DNA of 22,079 nt from contig CALDPX010000051.1 of the NCBI GenBank assembly GCA_937911745.1, forward strand, positions 1 to 22,079, read 5' to 3'. The notes below the pieces were generated by a model that was not told the DNA's origin, made no database searches, and saw nothing but the letters and a program-made list of their open reading frames with translations. Position numbers and translations under genes: made by a program. The stretch is from an uncultured Alistipes sp. (lineage in GTDB: Bacteria > Bacteroidota > Bacteroidia > Bacteroidales > Rikenellaceae). Shown here piece after piece: positions 1 through 7,493 of the stretch. Each line of letters begins with the position of its first letter. Position 1 is the first letter of the stretch.

Positions 1-1
1 C

Positions 2-1030
2 CGCTACATTGGTGCTATCGACAAGGTTGAGAACAACCGCCGTTACAATCCCGACTGGGCAGGCGCAGTCTATTATGGCGACTGGTCGACTCAAAATGGT
101 GTTCCCTACTGGCTTTTGCAACTTGATGATCCAGCCGGATATTTCATGAATATGTACGTTAACACCAACAACACAAGTTATGAGGAGGGTATCCCCTCGG
201 GTCGTTATGACATTGGTGATAGCATGGAACCTTTCAGCATCGATATGAGTTATCCTACAACCGGTGACTACTGGGGAGGCTCGGTTGTGTATGAGGTTCA
301 GGCTGACGAAACCTTGAAAACCGAAAACATTATGATTGGTGGTTACATGGAGGTTACCAACAATGGCGATGGTACCTACAAATTCGAATTGGTGTTCTAT
401 AACGGATCCTATATCCCCTATGTTGTAACCTATGAGGGCGAGCTCATTACTTGGGATGAGGGCGAGGCTCCAATATATAGCAAGTTTGCAAAACTCTACT
501 ACCACGGCTCCAACAAGTGGACGGTGAAAATCGGTGACGAGGAGGATGATATTACCACAATTCTCTATTGCTATACCGAGAAAGGATTGGAATTTGCAGA
601 TGGTTTGGCAAGCGGAACCTACAATCTCGCAGAGGCTGGTACTCCTTTCGAGGAGACCGAGGAGGGTGAGCCCTTTACTGTTGCACCCGGTATTGCAGGC
701 AAGAACGAAGCAGGCAAGGATGTGTACAAGGGTGGTTCGGTATTCAAGAATTATAGCGAAACGGGTATCATGGATGTTGTTTCCTGGGGCGCTATGGTAG
801 TGACCAACTATGGAAACAACAAATACAAGTTCGATCTTAAATTGGCTGGTGGACTTGCATACGTCTATCTCGAATACGTTCACGATGGTGATGTTGATTC
901 GATTGAGGATCTTTCGAATGCCGAGAATACCGAGGCATCTGCTCCTGCTAAGGCCGCAGGTTTCGACAGGACTCCTCGTCGCATGACAAAGGAATCCACC
1001 TTTAAGTACGACAAACCCCATCTGCGTTAA
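2..1030 (+). CDS. C-terminal part of a surface/secreted protein with tandem domains (partial)
   Basis: The reading frame is open from base 2 to the TAA at 1028-1030, so the true start lies upstream of the window; the first in-frame start-like codon (TTG at 116) is internal. About 342 residues are visible. Two similar units of about 130 residues can be seen (bases about 65-445 and 485-895). Each starts with a Y-Y-x-G-like strand (AVYYGDW, AKLYYHG), has a SGxY turn (PSGRYDIG, ASGTYNLA), then a GGSV strand, and ends with a TNxGxxxYKF strand and a Tyr-rich strand. This beta-rich pattern resembles repeated domains in Bacteroidales exported proteins, but I cannot name a family. The last ~30 residues are basic and look unstructured. 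No enzyme motif is seen. The frame ends 38 bp before a strong terminator, so this is the last gene of its transcript. Confidence 0.75.
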   Translation, partial: RYIGAIDKVENNRRYNPDWAGAVYYGDWSTQNGVPYWLLQLDDPAGYFMNMYVNTNNTSYEEGIPSGRYDIGDSMEPFSIDMSYPTTGDYWGGSVVYEVQADETLKTENIMIGGYMEVTNNGDGTYKFELVFYNGSYIPYVVTYEGELITWDEGEAPIYSKFAKLYYHGSNKWTVKIGDEEDDITTILYCYTEKGLEFADGLASGTYNLAEAGTPFEETEEGEPFTVAPGIAGKNEAGKDVYKGGSVFKNYSETGIMDVVSWGAMVVTNYGNNKYKFDLKLAGGLAYVYLEYVHDGDVDSIEDLSNAENTEASAPAKAAGFDRTPRRMTKESTFKYDKPHLR

Positions 1031-1067
1031 TTGCAGCGAGCGCACTTGTTTTGAGGAGTGCGGATAG

Positions 1068-1112
1068 AAGATTTGGGACGCGAAAGGCAATCTTTCGCGT
1101 CCCAAATCTTTT
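1068..1112 (+). terminator. Rho-independent terminator after the surface protein gene
   Basis: A 19-bp perfect inverted repeat (arms 1068-1086 and 1092-1110, loop GCAAT) is followed by a short T run. It lies 38 bp after the stop codon at 1030 and separates this gene from the M49 gene. Confidence 0.9.
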
Positions 1113-1202
1113 AATGCTCAACGATTAAGAGTGTTTGTTGTAGGAGCAAAAATCTGACACGAATTAGGTTGGTAAATCAGAGGAAAATCCGAAAATTATT
1201 GC

Positions 1203-1210
1203 TACATTTG
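1203..1210 (+). promoter_or_regulatory. -7 promoter box of the M49/M23 operon
   Basis: TACATTTG matches the Bacteroidota -7 consensus TAnnTTTG and sits 42 bp before the ATG at 1253. No well spaced -33 TTG is visible. The A-rich leader that follows is typical of this phylum. Confidence 0.6.
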
Positions 1211-1252
1211 CCCCAAATAGACAAACCAAAACTAAAACTCAGTTAAAATTCA

Positions 1253-3283
1253 ATGAAAAAATTAACCTTTTTGGCAATTTTCGCTTCATTAATGGCAATG
1301 GCTACTTCGTGCAATTCGAACAATGATGATTTTCAGTGGCAGGTAGACTCCTTTGATGATATCAAAGTGTTGCGCTACAAAGTACACGGATTTGAGGATT
1401 TGACCCTCCAACAAAAGGAACTTATCTACTACCTCAATCAGGCTTCGCTCTGGGGTAGGGATATGATTTTCGACCAGAATTTCAAGTATAACCTCGCAAT
1501 CCGCCGCACACTCGAAGCAATCTACACCACCTACAAAGGCGACAAAGAGTGCGAAGAGTGGAAGGCGTTTGAAAAATACCTCAAAAAAGTGTGGTTTGCC
1601 AACGGCATCCACCACCACTATGGCAACGACAAATTCGCTCCCGAGTTCAGTCGCGACTACTTTATGGGCGAACTTGTGGCAAACAGCGATACCAACAAAT
1701 TCCCCATTGAGGCTTTCGGCTCGAAGGTTATGTTGCTCGACACCATCGTGCCCATCATCTTCGACCCCGCTCTCTACCCCTCGAAAAATGTGCAGGCAGG
1801 TGTTGACGATGTGCTGAAAGCATCCTCAATGAACTACTATGAGGGGCTGACACAGCCTGAGGCGGAGGCTTTCTATGCAGGTATGGCTGCACAGAACGAC
1901 CCCCGACCTATCTCCTACGGTCTGAACAGCAAACTCGTGAAGAAAGATGGTAAAATCTATGAGCAGACCTACAAGGTGGGTGGTATGTACTCCAACGCCT
2001 TGGAGCAGATTTGCTATTGGCTCGAAAAAGCAGCCGATGTTGCCGAGGAGCCTCAGAAATCGACCATTCTGAAACTCGTGGAGTACTACCAAACGGGCAA
2101 CTTGCGCCTCTTCGATGAGTTCAACATCGCTTGGACCAAAGACACCGAGAGCCTTGTAGACTTCGTGAACGGCTTTACCGAGGACTATGGCGATCCCCTC
2201 GGCAGGAAAGGTGCTTGGGAGGGTATTGTAAACTTCAAGAGTGCCGAAGCGTCCAAGCGTACCGAGCTTATAAGCAGCAACGCACAGTGGTTCGAAGACA
2301 ACTCGCCCATCAACCCCGCATTCCGCAAAAAGGAGGTTAAGGGTGTGTCGGCAAAGGTTATTACCGCCGCAACCCTCGCAGGTGACGCATATCCTGCAAC
2401 CCCCATCGGTATCAACCTCCCCAATGCCGACTGGATTCGCAAGGAGCACGGCTCAAAATCGGTAACCATCGACAACATCACCGAAGCCTACTCCGAGAGT
2501 GGCAAGGGCAGTGGTTTCAATGAAGAGTTTATGCTCCGCAAAGAGGACCGCGACCGCCTCGAAAAATACGGCACACTTAGCGACAATCTCCACACCGACA
2601 TCCACGAGTGTCTCGGTCACGGCTCGGGACAACTTGCTCCTGGTGTGAAGGGTGGCGAACTTGGCAAATACTCCTCAACGCTCGAAGAGGCTCGTGCCGA
2701 CCTCTTTGGTCTTTACTATCTTGGCGATGATAAACTCGTGGAACTTGGCTTGGTACCCTCGTTTGAGGCAGCCAAGGCTCAGTATGCCAAGTACATTATG
2801 AACGGTATGATGACTCAATTCTCGCGTATCGAACTCGGCAAAGATGTTGTTGAGAGCCATATGCAGAACCGCAAACTCATTGCCGAGTGGTGCTACGAGC
2901 GTGGCAAAGAGGAGAATGTCATCGAGTGGGTTAAGCAGGATGGCAAGACCTATGTTGTTGTGAACGACTTTGTGCGCCTGAGAGAACTCTTCGGTGAGAT
3001 GCTCTACGAAATCCAGCGCATCAAATCCGAGGGCGACTATGAGGCAGGTAAGGCTCTGGTGGAGAAATATGCCGTTAAGATTGACCCCGAATTGCACAAA
3101 GAGGTGTTGGAGCGTTACGCTTCGCTGAACATCAAACCCTACTCGGGCTTCATCAACCCCATCTACACTCTCGTAGAGGAGGACGGCGTGGTTGTAGATG
3201 TTAAGATTGAGTACCCCGACAACTATGTTGAGCAGATGCTCTACTACTCGCAGAACTACTCTAACCTGCCCACTCTTAACTAA
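1253..3283 (+). CDS. M49-family dipeptidyl peptidase III, lipoprotein
   Basis: Zinc metallopeptidase of the dipeptidyl peptidase III family, which removes dipeptides from the N-terminus of short peptides. The 676-residue product starts with a lipoprotein signal: basic MKK, hydrophobic core, lipobox ATSC with Cys20, so it is probably membrane anchored outside the cytoplasm. The family zinc motif HExxGH is present as HECLGH at residues 451-456, and the second motif EEARAD at about 478-483 supplies the third ligand (the second Glu, E479). The C-terminal half carries the helical part of the catalytic domain. The ATG at 1253 is chosen because it gives the signal peptide directly. The M23 gene follows after 33 bp and is probably co-transcribed. 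A role in peptide use for nutrition or cell-wall peptide turnover is inference. All key residues are intact. Confidence 0.93.
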   Translation: MKKLTFLAIFASLMAMATSCNSNNDDFQWQVDSFDDIKVLRYKVHGFEDLTLQQKELIYYLNQASLWGRDMIFDQNFKYNLAIRRTLEAIYTTYKGDKECEEWKAFEKYLKKVWFANGIHHHYGNDKFAPEFSRDYFMGELVANSDTNKFPIEAFGSKVMLLDTIVPIIFDPALYPSKNVQAGVDDVLKASSMNYYEGLTQPEAEAFYAGMAAQNDPRPISYGLNSKLVKKDGKIYEQTYKVGGMYSNALEQICYWLEKAADVAEEPQKSTILKLVEYYQTGNLRLFDEFNIAWTKDTESLVDFVNGFTEDYGDPLGRKGAWEGIVNFKSAEASKRTELISSNAQWFEDNSPINPAFRKKEVKGVSAKVITAATLAGDAYPATPIGINLPNADWIRKEHGSKSVTIDNITEAYSESGKGSGFNEEFMLRKEDRDRLEKYGTLSDNLHTDIHECLGHGSGQLAPGVKGGELGKYSSTLEEARADLFGLYYLGDDKLVELGLVPSFEAAKAQYAKYIMNGMMTQFSRIELGKDVVESHMQNRKLIAEWCYERGKEENVIEWVKQDGKTYVVVNDFVRLRELFGEMLYEIQRIKSEGDYEAGKALVEKYAVKIDPELHKEVLERYASLNIKPYSGFINPIYTLVEEDGVVVDVKIEYPDNYVEQMLYYSQNYSNLPTLN

Positions 3284-3316
3284 TTAAACTAACAAGCATC
3301 GTTATCGAAACCATTT

Positions 3317-4708
3317 ATGAAGGGTATTAGAATAGCAAATCGTTTTGTGCGCTGGGAAGTACCGGCAATCCTCATTTCAGCAATCATTATCTTGACCGTC
3401 TTGTGCGTAAAGTGCTCCTCGGGTGGAGGTGGCGAAGAGAAGGTCGAGAAAGCACCTGAGGTGGAGATGCTCTATGGTTTCGATACGAGCAAATATGAAG
3501 TGCTGCACGGAGAGGTGGAGAGTGGACAAACACTCTCCCACCTCCTCGATGGCTACACCTCGCAGGCGGATATCAACCGCATCTACAAAGAGTCGAAACC
3601 CATCTACAATTTTGGCAAAATGAAGGTGGGCGACGAGTGGACAATCTTCGCACAGAGCGACTCGCTGGGTCTGCACATGAGGCACTTTGTCTATGAGTAT
3701 AGCAATCGTGATATGCTCTTTGTGTCGATAGAGGGCGACAGTCTTGCGGTACACTCCGAGCAGAAGGAGGAGACGCTTGTAAGGCGCAAGGTGTCGGCAA
3801 GTATCGAGTCCTCGCTCTGGAACTGCCTTGTGGAGCAGGATATCCCCGGCGAACTTGCCATAAAGATGGAGGATATCTATGGTTGGAGTGTCGATTTCTT
3901 CGCACTGCACCAGGGCGACACCTTCACAGTGGTGTTTGACGAGAAGTATATAGACGGCAAGAGTGTCGGGGTGGGCACCGTTTGGGGCTCACGCTTTACG
4001 CACGCCGGCAAAGACTACTACGCAATACCCTTCGAGCAGGGCGGAAAGTTGAGCTATTGGGACGAAAAGGGCGCAAGTATGCGCAAACAGTTCCTCAAAG
4101 CACCTCTGAAATTCACACGCATCAGCTCGAAGTTCAACCCCAACCGACTCCACCCCATCTACAAGGTGCGCCGCCCCCACCTTGGCGTGGACTACGCAGC
4201 ACCTACGGGCACTCCCGTCTACGCTATTGCCGATGGTACGGTAACGGCTAAGTATTGGGATAAAAAGGGTGGCGGCAATGTGCTGAAACTCAAACACACC
4301 AACGGCTACACGAGTTCCTACCTCCACCTGAGCAAGTACGCCAAGGGCATCAATGTGGGCACTCGCGTGTCGCAGGGGCAGACCATCTGCTATGTAGGCA
4401 ATACGGGCGCATCGACAGGTCCCCACCTCGACTTCCGCGTCTACAAAAACGGCAAAGCGATAGACCCCTTGAAGATACCCTCCAACCCTGTGGAGCCTAT
4501 CAAAAAGGCAAACGAGGCGGCTTTCGAGCAGATAAAGGCTAAGGTTATGGCAGAACTCGAAGGCGAGGTGTCGGAGAGCGAGAGGGTAAACTCCTACGAC
4601 CTCTACCCCTCAACCCGCCCCGAAGTAACCCTTACGGCTGCCGACTCGGTGAGGATGAGGGCAGAGAAGAGCGCACTGTATAAGGCACTGGGGAGAATTG
4701 AGAGTTGA
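3317..4708 (+). CDS. M23-family (LytM-type) peptidoglycan metallopeptidase, membrane anchored
   Basis: The 463-residue protein has one N-terminal hydrophobic segment (about residues 15-31) after a basic start, then a Gly/Glu-rich linker, so it is probably inner-membrane anchored with the rest in the periplasm; CVKC is a poor lipobox. Residues about 50-260 resemble the LysM-like and regulatory regions of Bacteroidota M23 proteins (note the GQTLSHLL segment). The catalytic domain at about 270-385 has the full zinc/catalytic set: HLGVD (H288, D292), YLHL (H337) and HLDFR (H370). Such enzymes cut cross-links in peptidoglycan during growth or division, or act as non-enzymatic activators; here the residues argue for activity. 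About 75 residues follow the domain, mostly helical and charged. It lies 33 bp after the M49 gene. The stop codon falls inside a TTGAGAGTTGA repeat-like sequence also seen in similar form at the end of ispD. Confidence 0.92.
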   Translation: MKGIRIANRFVRWEVPAILISAIIILTVLCVKCSSGGGGEEKVEKAPEVEMLYGFDTSKYEVLHGEVESGQTLSHLLDGYTSQADINRIYKESKPIYNFGKMKVGDEWTIFAQSDSLGLHMRHFVYEYSNRDMLFVSIEGDSLAVHSEQKEETLVRRKVSASIESSLWNCLVEQDIPGELAIKMEDIYGWSVDFFALHQGDTFTVVFDEKYIDGKSVGVGTVWGSRFTHAGKDYYAIPFEQGGKLSYWDEKGASMRKQFLKAPLKFTRISSKFNPNRLHPIYKVRRPHLGVDYAAPTGTPVYAIADGTVTAKYWDKKGGGNVLKLKHTNGYTSSYLHLSKYAKGINVGTRVSQGQTICYVGNTGASTGPHLDFRVYKNGKAIDPLKIPSNPVEPIKKANEAAFEQIKAKVMAELEGEVSESERVNSYDLYPSTRPEVTLTAADSVRMRAEKSALYKALGRIES

Positions 4709-4753
4709 GAACTTTTGGTCTAACGTGTAAGGTCTAACGTCAATAGTCCTAAG

Positions 4754-4780
4754 GCTTATAGGGTGTATGGGAGTTATGGG
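4754..4780. repeat. Short degenerate 9-bp tandem array
   Basis: Three consecutive 9-mers, GCTTATAGG, GTGTATGGG and AGTTATGGG, form a small array in the gene-free stretch 4709-5133. It is flanked by AGTCCT (4745-4750) and its reverse complement AGGACT (4781-4786). Confidence 0.45.
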
Positions 4781-4819
4781 AGGACTGAGAGATATGTGAT
4801 AAGACAAACCTTCTCTGTT

Positions 4820-4870
4820 GCTGTCTGTCTTGCCACGACTGCCGTAGGCAGGCGGTTGTCATCTACCTAT
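4820..4870. repeat. REP-like palindromic intergenic element (copy 1)
   Basis: Contains GCTGTCTGT (also at 8297-8305), then TTGCCACGAC (4830-4839), a hairpin CTGCC-GTA-GGCAG (4839-4851) and GGTTGTCATC (4854-4863). The same order occurs at 15044-15095 with a different but still complementary hairpin (CCACC/GGTGG), so the pairing and the flanks are kept while the stem sequence changes. Confidence 0.55.
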
Positions 4871-4933
4871 CTTGTTTTTCTTGCAGGGATAACAAGGGTA
4901 GCAGGTGTAACAAGGATTACAGGGGTAATAGGG
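4871..4933. repeat. Degenerate 9-bp tandem array with CTTGTTTTTCTTG leader
   Basis: CTTGTTTTTCTTG (4871-4883) is followed by five consecutive 9-mers from 4889: ATAACAAGG, GTAGCAGGT, GTAACAAGG, ATTACAGGG and GTAATAGGG. The 13-bp leader recurs at 10700-10712 and, as a near-identical reverse complement, at 5851-5863. The array reads as a Thr/Ile/Val/Gly peptide in one frame, but there is no sign of a real gene. Confidence 0.6.
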
Positions 4934-5048
4934 GAGTTTGAGAGGAGATTTTTTTCGGTGGTGTGGAATGCTCCGAAGGAGCAGAGATGAGGAAAGCACC
5001 ATCTCTCAAACTTGTTTGAAAGAGATTGGTGGTTTGCTCATTTCAGAC

Positions 5049-5128
5049 CTGCCGCAAGGCAGTCACACCACCGCAAGGGCTGCACTAAAAGTTTTTGGCA
5101 GCACCTTTTTACAAAAAGGTGCGAAAAA
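5049..5128. repeat. Palindromic intergenic element upstream of ispD (copy A)
   Basis: Starts with hairpin CTGCC-GCAA-GGCAG (5049-5062), then GCTGCACTAAAAG, TTTTTGGCA and a 22-bp palindrome with 10-bp arms GCACCTTTTT (5101-5110) and AAAAAGGTGC (5113-5122), followed by GAAAAAAG. A related element at 8342-8510 has arms GCGACTTTTT/AAAAAGTCGC, i.e. compensatory changes. It ends 6 bp before the ispD ATG, so its A/G-rich tail forms the ispD translation start region. Confidence 0.65.
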
Positions 5129-5133
5129 AGAAG

Positions 5134-5814
5134 ATGTATAAAAACAAAAAAATAGGCGTTGTGATTGTTGCCGGGGGCAGTGGTAGTCGTATGGGTGCCG
5201 ATGTTCCCAAGCAGTTTTTGCGCCTTGACGGGAAGCCTATTTTGGCGGTTACGCTGAGGAGGTTTCTGCCCTACGCTGACCGTATCGTTGTGGTGTTGCC
5301 AAAGGACCAGATGGGGCTATGGCGAGGACTTGCCGAGGAGTGCAACCTATGGGACACGCATAGTGTTTGTGCAGGTGGTGCGACAAGGTTTCACTCGGTG
5401 CAGAACGGTTTGCACGCTCTGGGGGAGGGGTGTGATATTGTAGCCATACACGATGGTGTACGACCTTTGGTGTCGGAGGCGATGATTGCCAGGGGCTTGG
5501 AGTGCGCCATAGAGAACGGCTCGGCGGTGCCTACGGTGGGTGCTGTGGATTCGTTCCGCGTTGTGAAAGATGGAGTGCTGAGGGTTGTTGACCGTAGCCT
5601 GCTGAGGGCGATACAAACCCCGCAGATGTTTGATTGTGAGCTACTCCTGAGGGCATACCAAAGGGACGCAGAGGAGCGTTTTACTGACGACGCTACGGTT
5701 GTGGAGGCTTTGGGCATAGAGATGCACTACTACGAGGGCGAGAGGAGCAACATAAAAATCACAACTCCCGAGGATTTGGTTATCGCCAAGGCGATATTGG
5801 GAGTTGAAAATTGA
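5134..5814 (+). CDS. ispD: 2-C-methyl-D-erythritol 4-phosphate cytidylyltransferase (IspD)
   Basis: Third enzyme of the non-mevalonate isoprenoid pathway: joins CTP and methylerythritol phosphate to give CDP-methylerythritol, in the cytosol. The 226-residue product opens with the nucleotidyltransferase signature AGGSGSRMGADVPKQF (A13 to F28), with the catalytic Arg19 and Lys26 that match E. coli R20 and K27. Further family motifs are IHDGVRPLV, AVDSFR, RAIQTPQMF and FTDDATVVE, and a C-terminal NIKITTPEDL. Length is normal. The ATG at 5134 is chosen over an in-frame TTG at 5095, because the extra 13 residues would be coded by the palindromic repeat. It heads a same-strand run (PH-like protein, lpxK, two pnp genes, ssb). 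Its stop lies in a TTGAAAATTGA sequence similar to the end of the M23 gene. Confidence 0.96.
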   Translation: MYKNKKIGVVIVAGGSGSRMGADVPKQFLRLDGKPILAVTLRRFLPYADRIVVVLPKDQMGLWRGLAEECNLWDTHSVCAGGATRFHSVQNGLHALGEGCDIVAIHDGVRPLVSEAMIARGLECAIENGSAVPTVGAVDSFRVVKDGVLRVVDRSLLRAIQTPQMFDCELLLRAYQRDAEERFTDDATVVEALGIEMHYYEGERSNIKITTPEDLVIAKAILGVEN

Positions 5815-5872
5815 AAATTCCTGTCCTTCTTGTAGGGGTGACAGGAGAAACAAGAAAAACGAGAACGACACG

Positions 5873-6391
5873 TTGAATGTAAAGTTCCGATATGGGGGTT
5901 TTGATGGCAGAGTATGGTGGGTGTCTGCTCTGTGTCTGTTGTTGACGGGTGGTTTTGTGGCCGCCTTGTGGATGACGGCGGGAGGTGCTTATTACCTTGC
6001 TGCGTGGGTTAGTATGGCGTGCGCTGTGATTATTGCGCTGTGCCTGCTGTCGGTGCCAAGACGGATTATTGTCGGCGAGGAGACGGTGGAGTTGCGCTGC
6101 TTGGTTGAGACGACCTATATCCCTTTGGCGAGCATTGTAGATGTGGAGGTCTTGGAGTGTGGTGCGCTGAGGGGAAAGATACCCTTGGTTGGCATCTATG
6201 GCTTTTGGGGGTACTACGGTCGCTACTTGGATGTTAGGAAGTGGCGCATATATAGGGTATATGCCACAAGGCGTAGCCGAAGCGTCGTGGTACATACGAC
6301 CAAAAGACGCTATGTGGTCAGTTGTGGTGCTCCGGAGATGATGCGCCAGATGATAGTGAACGCCAAAGCCCGCAACTCGAAGGAGGCGTAA
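5873..6391 (+). CDS. Small membrane protein with PH-like domain
   Basis: About 172 residues from the TTG at 5873. An earlier in-frame TTG at 5804 would add 23 residues, but that stretch (with a CCTGTC/GACAGG hairpin and CAAGAAAAACGAG) looks like the dispersed 9-bp repeat, so I prefer 5873; no in-frame ATG exists early enough. Two hydrophobic segments lie at about residues 13-32 and 36-57 (CLLLTGGFVAALW and ACAVIIALCLL). The remainder is beta-rich: a RRIIV..ETVELRCLVETTYIPLASI segment, GxxGYYGRY, a YATRRSRSVVVHT strand and a final helix. This fits the bacterial PH-domain membrane protein families (for example bPH), a structural rather than functional assignment. It sits between ispD and lpxK on the same strand. 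Function unknown; the position hints at the envelope. Confidence 0.7.
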   Translation: MNVKFRYGGFDGRVWWVSALCLLLTGGFVAALWMTAGGAYYLAAWVSMACAVIIALCLLSVPRRIIVGEETVELRCLVETTYIPLASIVDVEVLECGALRGKIPLVGIYGFWGYYGRYLDVRKWRIYRVYATRRSRSVVVHTTKRRYVVSCGAPEMMRQMIVNAKARNSKEA

Positions 6392-6446
6392 GGGGGGCGA
6401 CAAATTGAGAAACAAAAAGGAGAGAATAATCTATACAGAAGGAGTT

Positions 6447-7493
6447 ATGGGTTTGTTTAAGAGTATAGCAGCAGGGCTGTATGGGGCGGGAGTTGGTTTT
6501 CGCAATTGGCTCTACGACATGAAGGTTCTGCGCAGCGAGCACTTCGATATTCCGATCGTGTGTGTGGGCAACATTGCCGTGGGGGGTACAGGAAAGACTC
6601 CTACGGTGGAGTTTTTGCTCCGCCGACTCTCGGGCGAATACCGCATTGCCGTACTGTCGAGGGGTTATCGCCGCCGCACAAAGGGATACATTGAGGTGGA
6701 GGTTGGCGACTCGTTCCTCAGGGTAGGCGACGAGCCCAAACAGATTAAGCGCAAATTTCCCGATGCTGTGGTTGTAGTGTGCGAGAAGAGGGTAGAGGGT
6801 GTTAGGCGTATTATGGCAGAACATCCCGAGGTGAATCTCATACTTATGGACGATGGTTTCCAACACCGAGCGCTCACTCCAAAGACGAGCATTTTGCTCT
6901 CGGACTATACTCTGCCGCCCTACAAGAATAAGATGTTGCCCGCAGGAACTCTTCGCGACACCCCTTCGCAACTCTATCGTGCTGATATTCTGCTCATAAC
7001 CAAAACCCCAAAGACAATGTCGCCCATTGAGCGAAACATTGCCCAGAAGGAACTACAACCCTCCCCGTTCCAAAGTATTTTCTTTACGGATACGAAGCAG
7101 TGTGAGCCTCGCCCCATTTTTTCGGATGTGGCGCCCGAGAGAATACCATCGGGAAGTAAGGTGGTGGCTTTGGCAGGTATTGCCAATCCCGAGAGGTTTT
7201 TTGACTCGCTTTCAAGCCGCTACGAGGTTGTCGAGAGAGTAGCATTTAACGACCACCACATCTACAAAGTAAGGGAGGTCAGGCGAATTGCCGAGTTGGT
7301 GGAGCAGTATGGCGAGAGAGTTGTAGTTATCACCACGGAGAAAGATGGTGTGAAACTCACTTCGCGCAAACACATCCCCGAGTCGCTCCAAAAGAGGCTT
7401 TTTGTGCAACCCATAGAACTCAACTTCCGCGACGGTGATGCAGCACAATTTATCGAGAGGCTCAAACAAGAACTTAAAAACAAAAAACTATGA
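6447..7493 (+). CDS. lpxK: Tetraacyldisaccharide 4'-kinase (LpxK)
   Basis: Phosphorylates the 4' position of the tetraacyldisaccharide 1-phosphate in lipid A synthesis, at the inner membrane. The 348-residue protein has the family's N-terminal amphipathic start (GLFKSIAAGLYGAGVGFRNW), the Walker A segment GNIAVGGTGKTP (residue 41 on), LSRGYRRRTKG, VGDEPKQI, and the LMDDGFQH motif with its Asp pair, followed by PAGTLRD. The ATG at 6447 is preceded by AAGGAG, an unusually good Shine-Dalgarno for this phylum; an in-frame TTG at 6405 would add 14 unlikely residues. The stop overlaps the start of the next gene by 4 bp (ATGA), so translation of the phosphorylase is probably coupled. Length and motifs are complete. 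Confidence 0.95.
   Translation: MGLFKSIAAGLYGAGVGFRNWLYDMKVLRSEHFDIPIVCVGNIAVGGTGKTPTVEFLLRRLSGEYRIAVLSRGYRRRTKGYIEVEVGDSFLRVGDEPKQIKRKFPDAVVVVCEKRVEGVRRIMAEHPEVNLILMDDGFQHRALTPKTSILLSDYTLPPYKNKMLPAGTLRDTPSQLYRADILLITKTPKTMSPIERNIAQKELQPSPFQSIFFTDTKQCEPRPIFSDVAPERIPSGSKVVALAGIANPERFFDSLSSRYEVVERVAFNDHHIYKVREVRRIAELVEQYGERVVVITTEKDGVKLTSRKHIPESLQKRLFVQPIELNFRDGDAAQFIERLKQELKNKKL

Noticed and set aside
4763..4990. Short open frame coding Thr/Val/Ile/Gly repeats
   Set aside because: Product of the 9-bp arrays; no start signal or conservation evident.
5095..5133. Upstream TTG start for ispD
   Set aside because: The added residues are coded by the palindromic repeat; the IspD signature aligns with E. 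coli numbering from the ATG at 5134.
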